A stretch of 64,000 bases of DNA. Origin: Dasypus novemcinctus (Eukaryota > Chordata > Mammalia > Cingulata > Dasypodidae). The DNA lies in contig NC_080695.1 of the NCBI RefSeq assembly GCF_030445035.2, positions 53,151,954 through 53,215,953 of the forward strand. The letters run 5' to 3'. How positions within the stretch are numbered: the stretch's first letter is position 1; each line of letters begins with the position of its first letter. This document shows, in pieces, positions 23,901 to 35,900 of this stretch. Both the position numbers and the translations under genes were made by a program. The notes under the pieces were generated by a model, which made no database searches, had not been told where the DNA came from, and worked only from the letters and a program-made list of their open reading frames with translations.

Positions 23901-26900
23901 GAGGTGGGTGTGCACTTTTAAATAGGGAGGCCTTCCAGAAAGGTGATATTTCAGCAAAGATCTGAAGGTAGTGAGGGAACAGCCCATGAGCATGTCTTGG
24001 GGGAGGGCATTTCAGGCAGAGGGAACAGCTAGTGCAAATGTCCTGGGGTGGGCCTGTGTGGTGTGCCTAAACCCGAGTGGCTGAGAAGAGTAGGAGCCAA
24101 GGTCAGAAAGATGAGCAGGCACAGATCCTCTAGGGTCTATAGACCATTGTAGAGGTCAGAACAATTTCTTGGCTGGCCCCTGAGGAACCAGAAGGGATCG
24201 ATGATGATCCCAAAGGGCCTACCAGCTATGAGTGCCTCTGTACCTCGGAATGGCCCTATGGAATGGGAAGAGGGTCATTCTCAGAAGAATTCATGCCTTG
24301 TCTGGAGCTTGGTGGAAAGCAGGGTTTCTCATCCTTGGCTCTAATGACGTTTGTGGACAGAGAATCCCTTGTGGGGAGCAGTCAGGTCATTGTAGGATGT
24401 ATAGCAGCCTCGCTGGCTCCTACCCACTAGATGCCAATAGCAGCCCACCCCCCGAGGAGGACAATCAAAAACATCTCTAGATGGTGCCTCATGTCCCCCA
24501 CTGAGAACCACTGGTCTAAGAAGGCAGACTCCTAGGAGTTAATCCCCAGTCCCTACACTCACCACCTCCCCCAACCACCAGCCCCTCCCCTGGCTCCCAT
24601 TGGCTGCTCAGAAAAAGGAGCCTGGGGTTATCTACCAGAGACCCACAACAAACATTGACCTTGGCTCCATTAGCCATGAGCACGTCTACACAGCAGGAGG
24701 ATGGAGAGCTGCGGCTATTCTAACATGGCCCCGGGTGCCTGTTCTGATATGATCTTGAGCTCCACGTGAGGAGCACACATAGGCCCAGGCTTTGGGGCGG
24801 ATATCTTGGTGCTGGCCGACCTCGTCCCCCTTTCCCCAGGAGCCAGAATAACTGCTTAGGGATCCTGACACCTCCACAGATCTTTCCTTCCCAGAGAACA
24901 TCTGGTCCAGACAAGACCAGGGACTCCCCACCTCTGTCATGGTCACGATCAAGGCTTACTGGGCACTTTGGGGCCAGGCCTTGTAACCGAGCTTGGCAGG
25001 CTTTGTCTTACCATGTAGGAACAACCTGAGGTGTAGCAGCCAGTCAGACCCCCGTTCTTCAGATGAGGAAAATGAGGCACCTTGCCTGGACCGCAAGTGC
25101 TCTAAGCTGCCATAGCTACCTCTGGTTTCTTGAGATAACCTAAGGAATTCATGTCCATTTGGTGCCAGGCAGCGAGCAGGTTCAAAGGGTCCCCTGGCCA
25201 TCCACAGCCCACCATGCAGGACCCTGCCCCAGATGCAAAGTAGAGCTGAAACTTCTCCATCCCCCAACCAAACCCCAGTTGGCCGGGGTGAGACAGAGGC
25301 ACTGAGACACCTAATAGGTGTGTGCTTTCATTTCACCTTCACAAGTTTGGGGTTCAAGAATCCAGAGGCCCAGAGGGAAAATCAATCTGCAAATTTAAAA
25401 AGAACAGAAGCCAGAAAACGGGGCTGTGGCTCATAGAGTGGGTATGGCTCCACGGGTTCTCTCTGCCTTGGCAGGAGACCACCCAGAGCAGGAGAGTTGG
25501 GAAAGGTGCCCCCATCGCACCCCTCCTGCGAAAAGGAACATTTTTCAGACAAGCTGACCTATACAGTAAGGGCATGGAACTCAGAGTCAGTCTGCGTTGA
25601 AGTTGGAGCTCATCCCAACCTCTTACTAGCTGTAAGATCTCTTGGCCTCTGTTTCATTGCCCATAACGTTGTTCACCTCTTAAGAGAGAACTCTCAAGGG
25701 TTGTTGCAAGGTTAACCAAGACAGTGCTGGCAGCGCTTTAGCATAGGGCTTCGCACAAGTGACAAACATTGTTGTCCCATAGCTGTCCACCAGATGGCGA
25801 ACATGCTCCCTCCAAAGTCTTGAATTTCTGACTCTAGAAATAATTTAAAATAATGTATTATATATTTCCTATTTATTATTACTATATTTTGTGATCATTG
25901 CTATCACCATCATCATCCTTACAATTACTCAATTTTGACTCCTCTCTTTCCCTCACACCCCACATCTAATCTATCAAGAATTCTGGTCAACTCTTTAGAA
26001 ACCTCTCTAGACTCATCTTTTCTACCCCCTTCTATCGCCATGACCTTGGTCCAAGCCATTACCGTCCAAGCCATTACCGTCTCTCACCTGAATTATTATG
26101 ATAGCCTCCAACTGGTCTCCCTGCTTCCACCCTTTTCTCTCTTTGCTCTAAACTCCATATAACATTCAGAGCAATTCTGTTTAAAAAAAAAAAAAAGTAG
26201 GTCAGATTACATCGGAACTCTGCTCAAAACCCTCCAGTAATTTTCCATATCACTTGGAGGAAAAGTCAAAATCTATTCAATGGTCTACCAGGCCCCACAT
26301 CATCTGACCCCTGCTCCAGCTCTCTCTGCTCCAGACCTGATTGGCTTCTAGTTCCTCAAATATGCCAGACATACTCCTACCTAAGGGCCTTTGCACTTGT
26401 CCTTCTCCGCCTGGAAGGCTAGTCCTCCAGATTTCCACAGGGCTGGCTCCTTCTTCATCATCAGTAAAATGTAGCGTCTCAGCGAGGCCTTCTGTAACCT
26501 TCCAACTTTACATCCAAGCCCCCTGACACCTCCAACCACCATCCCAGCTTTTTTTTTCTTTTTCCTCCGTAGCACGTATCATCTAACATAGCATAGCTAC
26601 TTTTGCCCCCTTTTTTCTTTTCTTTTCTTTTTAGGTTTGGGAGCCCAGGGATGAACCCTGGACTTCTTATGTGGGAAGCTGGTACTCAACCACTGAGCCA
26701 CTTCAGCTCCCATAGCTACTTCTTTCTTTTGTTTATTTTAGGCCTTTTCCAACGAGGACAGGGATTTTTATCCTTCTGTAGCTGTCAAGGTACCTAGAAC
26801 AGCGCCTGGCACATGGATCCTGAAAAACATTTGTGGAATGAAAGCAGGAAGGATTGCTCTTTATGAGATCGCGGGTCCTGCCCACCTAGAGCTCAGATCC

Positions 26901-29900
26901 CAGGGCTCCAGCTCTCACAGCTCTTTCTCTCACTTGCATTATGGGCACTCAGGTGCACAGGGCTGTAGTGGTGGAACCACTGTGTGACACCCATTCCAGG
27001 TCTCCTTCCGCCCCCAGCATCTGCCCTTAGAAACCCGCTCAGGACACCACGTGGTCAGCAGCCCTGAGCCCCGCCCAAGCGCAAGGCTAGGGGAGGGGGT
27101 GGGGTGGGCGAGGGGGGAGGCTGCGGAGAGCCGGCAGACCCGGGCCGAGGAGGTGATGGTGACAAAGCAGGCAGCATAGAGGGATCGATCTGTGAGGGAG
27201 GCGGAGAGCTCCTGTTTCCCGTCCTTTGACTGGGAGCTTAATGAAAGCCATCACTCACTTTCGCGTCCCCCTGTAGAAACAGGTGTGCGACCCGGGGCGG
27301 TGCGCGCCCTCCCGCCGCGCCTTGCAAAGCGGGAAGGCCATTTGCACTTTCTCCAAGGGCTCCAGATGGACTGGGGCTTGAGAAAGATAAAGTATTCAGG
27401 CTGGGACGGAAGTCAGTGACCCTCGGCCCTGGCTCCGCCACGTGAGCCTCAGACACCTGCAGTCTCACAATGTTATCAGGACGAAGAAAGGCCAATTGAT
27501 GGCCTTTTGGTCCCCTCCCATTTTGCCTGGGAGGAACTCGCTCAGAGCCCGCCAGCCAAGCAGTGGCTCCCTGAGGCTGTTTCGAGAAAGGGCTCCACCC
27601 CCCACTGCTTCAGCTCGTTCCCCCTCCTCCCCCAAGCAGGGGGAGGGGTTTGGAGGGGTTAGAGGAACAGAATAACTTCACCCGTCCCCGTTTTACCCGC
27701 AGCTGTCTGGCCACTGGAGAGGAGGAATTTGTCCTGTTAGCTCCAGCGCTGCCCAGGAGATGGCGCTCATATCCTTCTCTGGTCATCATTTCTGACTATT
27801 GCAATTTTACAATAATAATGTATATTGTAGGTAGCATGTACCAGACGCTGTGCTTCCGTGTTTAAAGGCATGGAGGAGTTTAGAGAGCAGGAACTAACTC
27901 TGCAGCCAGGCTGAGGGGGGTGCCTGGCCTGGCTATGCTTTTTACTGTCATGGAGCCTTACGTAAATAGGTCATTGCGTTGCGCATCAGTTTCCTGATCT
28001 GCAAAATTAAGATAATAATCCTAATCTTTCCCCGTAGGGTTATTGGGAGGATTAAATGTGTTGATATATGTCAAGCTCTTAGAATACATTGCTGAACCCA
28101 AAGGACCCTAATAGGCGTCTCCTTGTATATCCAGTTTAATGAACCTTCCTGTCTCCCATCCTGGCAGATTTCTAAATATTTTCCCATTACCAGATGAGCA
28201 CAGGAAAGTGCCCGGAGGTAAGACACCCAGACCAAGACTCCAGCTTGGGAGATGGGGAGGAGTGGGGAAAGGTTCTAGCAACTTCTGTCTTCATATGGCT
28301 CTTACAGACAACACATCCTCAAAGAAATCCAGGAAAATGGCTGAGGAGCTAGGTAAAGCTGTGGAGATGATGGGCAAAGGCAAGAACGGGATTGGCTTTG
28401 GCAAAGTGGACATCACAGTCGAGAAGGAACTTCAGGAGGAGTTTGACATTAAGAAGGCTCCGGAGCTGGTGCTGTTTTTTGAGGGCAACAGGTCGGAGCC
28501 CATCAGCTGCAAAGGTAATGGGGCTTAGAGACAGATGCCTCAGCATGGCAGGGGCTTAACAGAATTACAGATGTACTTTGTGCCCACATAAAGCCCAGTT
28601 GGCAGCTGGGGGAGGTAGAGAGAGCTCTACTGCACACAGCCTTTCAGGGACCCAGGCCCCTTCCTCCGGCTTGTGGCTCTGCCCTCCCCCAGGGCCTCAG
28701 AGCCGCCTGCTGTGTTCTCTGGTGGAGGCTCACCAAGGGAGCGTGTCACAGCTCAGGTCAGGAAGCAGCCAACACCACTTTCTGCTTGAGTTCTATTGGC
28801 TGAAAACCGGGCCACACCCAACTGCAAGAAAGGCTGGGAAATGTGCTCCAGCTCTGTGTCCATAAGGAAAAGGAAATGGGTTTGGGTGGAGGCAGAGCTG
28901 CTTCTCCCACAGCTGGTAGGTGTCTCCGCAGCTGGTGGGCCATAGAAACAGCACGAGGTCAGGAGGGGAGAGGGGCGTATGGTTTACAGCTGCCGAAGAC
29001 TGAGTTGCTAACTCTACCCCACTACCATCTTCTACTTTAGAAAGATTTTGACAGTCCCCAGCCAAGGAAGCACTAGATGGCCAAAAGAGAGACTGAGAGA
29101 TGATGGAAAAAAACAGGTTTGGGGTGAAGTGTCTACTAAACACTTAAACTTCTCTCATCATCTGTTTCATTCACTTATTCATTCATTTATTTGCCACTAA
29201 TTTACTGAGAAACTGCAAGGTGTCGAGCCCTGTCTTGATGTTGGGGATGCTTGGAGAATTATGGGCCTTGGTGTGGCACACGGGTAGATCCTCCTTTGTA
29301 AAATATTAATATATGAATGCCTAAGTGGATGCATAATGGATGGATGGGTGTAATAAAACAGATGGACCCAAACGTGCCCGCACAGGCCCTGCTATTCTAA
29401 TAGAATGTCTGGGTTCTATAAGCGTTGAATGATTGAATCTCAGGAAACTGAGGATGCCTTTCACAGGGCCTGGAATACAGCCAATTTCCAATAAACCTGT
29501 TTGAGTGTTGTTGCAAGAACCAAGGGGCTGACCAGGTGCAGGATGCCCTGCAGTTCTCAGAATGGACACGAGGGGGCAGGAGAGACACAGGCCAGGCTCT
29601 CAGAGGAAGGCGCTGAGAAGAGGGAATCTCCAGGCGGGTTTACAGAAGAGACCTGACAGGGCTGTGGCTCCCGCAGGCTTGTGGGACGGTGGTGTGTGTA
29701 GAGGGGAGGCGGGGAGGTGTGGAGCGAGAGCAGCGCAGTGAGCCCCACTGAGGTGTTGGCTTTGGGAGAGCTGTGAAGAAGGGAGAGGTCCGGGTTGCTT
29801 TGTCGAGGTAAGTATCCGCCCACAGAGCGGCTCAGGTGCTGGGGCTGGAAAGAGGAGCCACTTTTACCTGCAGAAGGACAGGTGAGAACCGACTGCCTCC

Positions 29901-32900
29901 ACCTAGAGGCATCAGGGGGATGAGGCGGCAACGGCTGGCTTTGGATGGGCCAGAAGCCAGCACCTGGGGCCTCTTCTGCCTTTTGGGAAACTTCATCACC
30001 TGCCCCAGAAGTCTCCTGGCGAGGAGCTCTGTGGCCCCACGGCACCCGCGCTTCCCCCCGACAGCCCTCACAGCGCAGATTTGCATCTGTGGCTTGTTTG
30101 TCTACTTCATGGCACCGAGAGCGCCAAAAGGCAGTGACCTCGTGTTCACTCCTGGGTCCTCCAAAGAGGACAGAACTCTGAATTCAAATCCTCACTACAC
30201 GCCTGAGGAGGAATGACTTCCTCTTGTCGCACCTCGGTTTTCTCATCTGTAAAATGGGGGCAGTGAACATCTCTTCCTCCTAGGACATCTGGGAAGATGA
30301 AATGTGGCTTGCCAGGCTCAGGGCCTGCCGCACAGCTCAACACTGGCTGTTCCAGGCCCTGTTGTCGGCCCTTTCCTGTGTCACAAGAATCTTACGTGGG
30401 AGGTGCTTTGAGCATGGGGAGATGGAGTAACTTTCTCAAGGACCCTCAGGTAGCAATCAGTGGAGTCAGCAAGCGTTTTTCTATAAAGGATCAGAGAATA
30501 AATATTTTAGGCTTTATGGGTCATATAGTCTCTGTCGCAACCATTCAACTCTGCCAGGGTCGTGGGAAAGAAACCCTACGTAAACCAACAGGTATGGCTG
30601 TGCTCCAATAAAACTTTATTTATAAAATCAAACAGTGGGCCAGGTGGGGCAGATTTGGCCCACAGGCGATAGTTAGCCAGCCCCTGCTGTACATTGTGCT
30701 GTGCTCTAAGTACATGCCAGATGTGGCTATTATTATTATTGCATTGTTATTGCTTCCTGATCCCAGTCCACATGTGAAACATCTAGTTGTTGAGTTTGAA
30801 TGGAATGGGATTGCCAGGATTTACTGCAGGAAGGGTTGGGGTAAGGGGTCAGCTCGTATTTTAGCTGGGCTTGTCTGTCCGCCTTCCCCCTCAGGGTCCC
30901 CAACCAGAGAAAGAGGTAATGGGATGCCAGGAGCGAGGCTCGCTGGGACTCAGGGCACCCGGTTTGTAGAACAAGCACTTGCCTGCTCTACCTGTGTCAA
31001 CTTGAGCAAGCCCAGCTTGGTCCCCAGCTTCCAATGTCTCCTTTTCCAAATGGGCTGAATAATGTCCGTTTTGCCTACCTGGCAGGGCTGCTCTGAGCCG
31101 AGAGACGAGATGGTGCTTTGCATGTCTCCTACCATGGGACTCTCGCTGAAACCTCCTTCAGGAGGCAAGTGGGATTTAGTCCTCCCTAGGTCAAAGCCTC
31201 ACGTCCACGTTCCCCTCTAGTCTCCAAGGATTGATGGAGGGAGCCTCGGGTCACCTCTAGGGTCTTTCTTAATGGCACATTCAGAGCTTGCACCTGGAAA
31301 TATGCAGCCAAGCGCCGTCCCAGTCAATCATTGACAGAGCGTTCACACTTCAGTTGTCACCACGTCCTCTGGCTCAGAGCCAGGCACAGGAGGCCTGTAC
31401 CCCACAAGGGCAGCGCCCGCTCTGCATGTGCTCAGGAACAGGCCCTCTGCTGCATTCACAGCTCCCGCCCGTGCAATCCAGAGGGGCAGACAGAGCTCAG
31501 GGCTCCAGAGAAGATGGCCTCAAATCAAGTTCCCTCAAGCCAGCTCACCTCGTGACTCACCACATACATGCATCCTGTAATTACTTCTTAGGCACCTGGT
31601 ATGTTCCAGCTATCATCATGAGTTCACATTAAATAAGTGTCCCCAAAATAAAAATTTCAGAGTGTGATAGCCTCAGTGAAGAAAATAAAACAGTTTGTAA
31701 GAGAAAGAAAAATTAGAAAATTGGGGGTGGGGGGGACAGGAAGAGGAGAACAAGTTGAGAACTGAATAACCAGGAGGAGTCGCCCGTTGAAGAGCCGTGG
31801 AAGGGGCAGCCCCGGCGGAAGGGGCAGCGGAGGCCCAAGTCTGGCTTCCTGGGTATCAGGGGCCAGCCGGGGCATCATCAAGGCGCAGGGCGAGATCAGA
31901 GCAGTAGTTCCGGTGACCTAGAATTCAAGCCCATCTAGATGACTTTTGATCATCTTCTTTTGGTATTTTCAGAATTTTGAAGCCAATTCCTTTCAGGGCA
32001 CTCACAACAGAATTTTGTTGGACATTTGCCTATAAGAGAAACAGTTGGTTTTCATTGCATGTGCCCGTTTCTTCTTGAAAGGTGATGGTGGAGTTTGGGG
32101 GTCTGAGGATGGCATGAAACCTCTTATACCCCTCTCCGGTCTCCCAAGGCCACCATGTTCTCCTCCTATGAACTTTCTAGTGCTTGGCTGGCTGTGACTT
32201 TAAATTTTGCTTTCTCCTTATCGCTTAAAGGTGAACATAACAGAGCATAGGACCAGAAATCCCACTCCTGGGAATATCCCCGATAGGAGTGCATGCACAC
32301 GTGTGCCCAAAGACATGCCAAAAATTATTCATAATCATCCCAAGCGGCAATCTACCCAAATGCCCATGAAAGGAGAATCAATAAGTAGGTTGTGGAATGA
32401 AAAGCCACCTAGGAGTGGGAATAAATCTATAAGGACATGCAATAACATGAAAGAATCTCACGAATATGAAAAAGGCAGACGCCAGAATACAGGCTGTAGG
32501 ATTCCATTTATATGAAGTTCAAGAACAGGCAAACTACTGCAGGGTGTTAGAAGTTAGGATAGGGGTATCCCCTGGGTCGTGGTAGGGAGACAGCACAGCA
32601 GGGACTTCTGCGGTGCTCATGATGTTCTGTTTCTTGCTTCAGGTGGTACTTAGAAAGGTATGCTCATTTTGTGAAAATTCCTCAAACTATACATTATAAC
32701 TTACAGGCCTTTCTGCATGTATACTATGCTTCATTATAAATTTTAAAATACGGTCTTAAGAAATGGAAGCAAAATCATTGAGAGTCCTTTCCAATTAATT
32801 TAGCAATTCAGTGTGCAATCCCCATGCCCCATGTGGTGATTTGTCCTGCCACAGGGCCTTTGCACAGACTGCTTGCTCTGCCTGGAGCCCTTCCCTGTCC

Positions 32901-35900
32901 TTTTTGCATCCTGGTTAACTCCTAGACATCCTTCAGTTTTCAGTTGATATGTGATCTCCTCCAGGAATCTCGCTCTGACTTTGCAGTCTAGGTCAGCTAT
33001 CTTTGCTTTAGGCTCTTAGAACTGTGCTTTAAAATTCTTACCTGGGGAAGTGGATTTGGCTCAATGGATAGAGCATCCACCTACCACATGGGAGGTCCAG
33101 GGTTCAAACCCAGGGCCTCCTGACCTGCGTGGTGAAGCTTTCCCACGCACAGTGCTGATGCACACAAGGAGTGCTGTGCCATACAGGGGTGTCACCCATG
33201 CAGGGGAGCCCCATACACAAGGAGTGCACCCCATAAGGAGAGCTGCCCCACATGAAAAAGTGCAGCCTGCCCAGGAATGGGGCCACACACATGGAGAGCT
33301 AACGCAGCAAGATGATGCAACAAAAAGAGACAGAGATTCCTGGTGCCTCTGACAAGAATACAAGTGGACACAGAAGAATGCACAGCAAATAGACATAGAG
33401 AGCAAACAACTTGGGGGGTGGGGCGGGGGGGAATAAATTAAAAAAAAAAAACCAGCCCCCACAGAACCATAATTTTTACGTCCTATTTTCAGTTATAAAT
33501 GGACCTGGGAGAGGGAAAGAATATTAAAGATAAATTAAGTTAACCACACACACACAAATTCTTACCTGGGGAGAGATTATGCTCTTGTTTGTGAAATTAT
33601 TTGATGATTGTCTCCCTCAATGGCTCGAGAGCGAGAGCTATAGGGTAGCGATTATGTGCCTGTTTCTGCTCACCAGTATTGCCCCAGAGCCAGGTACAGC
33701 ACTTGATAACATAATAGGCACTCAAATCATATTTGTCAAATGAATGAATGAGTGAAGGAATGAGTGAGTGGGTGAATGAATAAAGGTCTGTGAATGGAGT
33801 CCAAAGCTACTCACAACAAACGTAGTTTTAAAAATATGTCACTTTATCATTGAAGTTACTGAAATGCTTCCTTCTGTTCTATAGCAGGCCTTAATAACAT
33901 TGCTGCCAGAGTGTGGCATTGATGATCCTGGGAAGCACATGGAGCCTTGTGTACATTCTGGCACACAACTGTGTCTTCCTGGGTGGTATATGAATCCAAT
34001 TTTAGAAGCTGACACTTTTGTGTGCTTGACATCTCCCATATTATAACTGAAATGGAAGTCAGAATTCTGTGACCTGAGAGCAGATTTGGTTCTCAGCTGA
34101 GGAATCAGAAGCACAGAAGGATAATGGAATTTTCCCGAAGTCACAGACTAGATGTCTTTTAATTTACATTTTATTTATCATTATTTTTTTGAAAATAAAT
34201 CTGTCTTTCCTGTCACCTTGGAGGGTGGATAAAAAGAGAAAGATGGAAATGCTTCCTCCTGGGTTTGAATCCCAGGTTTGCTAGTTGGGTGACCATTGGT
34301 AAGGTGAACCTCGAATAAGAGCGTCCATGCCACGGGGCTGTTGTGAGGACACAGTACACATGACGCTCGGTGCTATGCCTGGCTCTTGGTTGGTGAGCAT
34401 TCAATAAAACTTCACTGCTGTTGTTGATGTTTTGGGGCTTAGGGGAGATGGAAGAACTGACCCTGGTCTTTAAGGGTTTGGGAGCCCAAGGCAAGATGCT
34501 TCTAATGACTCAACTTAAGGAAGACAGGTCTTATTCCAGTTCAAGGGGAAACCTCTGAAATCCACTTAACTGTGTCTCTCTCTAGGAGTGGTTGAGTCGG
34601 CTGCTTTGGTCGTTTGGCTGAGAAGACAAATTAGCCAGAAAGCATTTTTATTCACCAACACTAAGCAGATGGTAGAGTTTGTGGAATCCAGGCCCTTGGT
34701 TATCATTGGCTTCTTCCAGGTAATGGGGTCCAGAGGTGGGAGGAGGCTTTGGGATTGGTGAGAGTCCTGTGTCTAGGAGGGTGTGGTGAGGGGAGCTCAT
34801 CTATCTGAGTTAATTCTATGCCCTTTATTCCCCATCTAATGAGCTGGTTTTCTGTGGGTAGAGAGAAAGAAAAATAGAAGCTGAAGTGTTAGGAGGAGCA
34901 AGGTATAAAGGTGTACAGGAATGGAGAGGAAATTGGAGTGGCACTGATTTTTGGGACCTATATAGTACCTCACTCAACAGTAGGATGTCTTGTTTTCTGA
35001 TTTGAGAGCCATTGTTTTCTATGATTCTGACAATTGAGAGCCATGCTTGGGCCAGGCCTACCTATGTCCCTAACCTCTTTCCAAGCATTTCCACATTTCC
35101 ATTGAAATCCAAAACACAGTGTAAACATGCTGCCATCTGAAAATATACCAACCCTCATCGTAGGTACAACAGAGGAAAATGTTTGGGCAGGAACATAAAT
35201 AAATTAGATATGCTAATAACATATCTCATAGCTTTTATTGATTTTGTTTTCTGTGTTGATTAACAGTTTTCAAATTGTTTTTATTTTTGGAGAATGAGTG
35301 TCTCATGTGCCTTAAGTAATTTAATGGAACTTGGATGGCTTCTGCCTTTCTCCCAGTGGAAGTCAGCATTTGGGCGTTGCATTTATACATGGAGGGAGAA
35401 GGTGCCTCTCTATCCCTCTCTCTGACCTGTGCTTTTGGCCCCAATTTTCTTTCAAGCTAAAGAACAAAGGTTAGAATCACAGCCATAGCTAGATACCACA
35501 TTTATATTTGGTACTAGATGTGGTCAAAGCAATTGCCTCTTCTGAAAGCAATTATGAGGCAACCGTTAAAATGTTTCAACCCCAGGGTTAAAACAGTCTT
35601 CACTTTAATAATCGGAAAAAGTCAAGTTTATAGATTTTCTCCATTTATCTTTATGGATTTCCCTATTTTGGCCTTAGACATAGCCTTTGAAACATTCGGG
35701 GTATGAAACAGAGGATTTAGGTGACCAAGCAAAACCCCAGAACTTGGAAAAGTGACGAGACAAACTGGCCCCCATTTCTACCTTCTGCTTATATAAGTCA
35801 GGCATTTTGCTTTCTACCAAAGTCTTAACAAGTATCCTTCCCCAAACAGGATTTGGAGGAAGAAGTAGCAGAATTGTTCTTTGATGTGATCAAAGACTTC

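Larger units (their letters stand above)
17939..28307 (+). other. PDILT: PDILT intron 1 (10.4 kb between coding exons)
   Basis: It holds MIR copies (18215-18365, 18535-18725, 19115-19330, 20000-20200, 23455-23620, 25575-25770, 27900-28110), two long L2 copies, a hAT element, a G19 run, a (GAT)n run and a DAS SINE. Positions 27050-27330 are a GC- and CpG-rich block of possible regulatory value. No other gene is seen. Confidence 0.7.
32830..33780 (+). mobile_element. L2 LINE copy interrupted by a DAS SINE
   Basis: The left part ('ccacagggcctttgcacaga', 'ctccaggaatctcgctctga') and right part (from about 33573: 'attgtctccctcaatggc', 'ataataggcactcaaatca', '(TGAATGAG)n') together make one L2 3' end. 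Confidence 0.8.
28515..34585 (+). other. PDILT: PDILT intron 2 (6.1 kb)
   Basis: It contains MIR copies (30165-30330, 34240-34425), a hAT element, an L1 3' end, and an L2 interrupted by a long DAS SINE. Positions 28600-30160 and 31000-32200 are unassigned non-coding sequence. Confidence 0.7.

Noticed and set aside
33050-33462. Open frames of 100 and 133 codons
   Set aside because: They lie within the DAS SINE body, a non-coding Pol III element.
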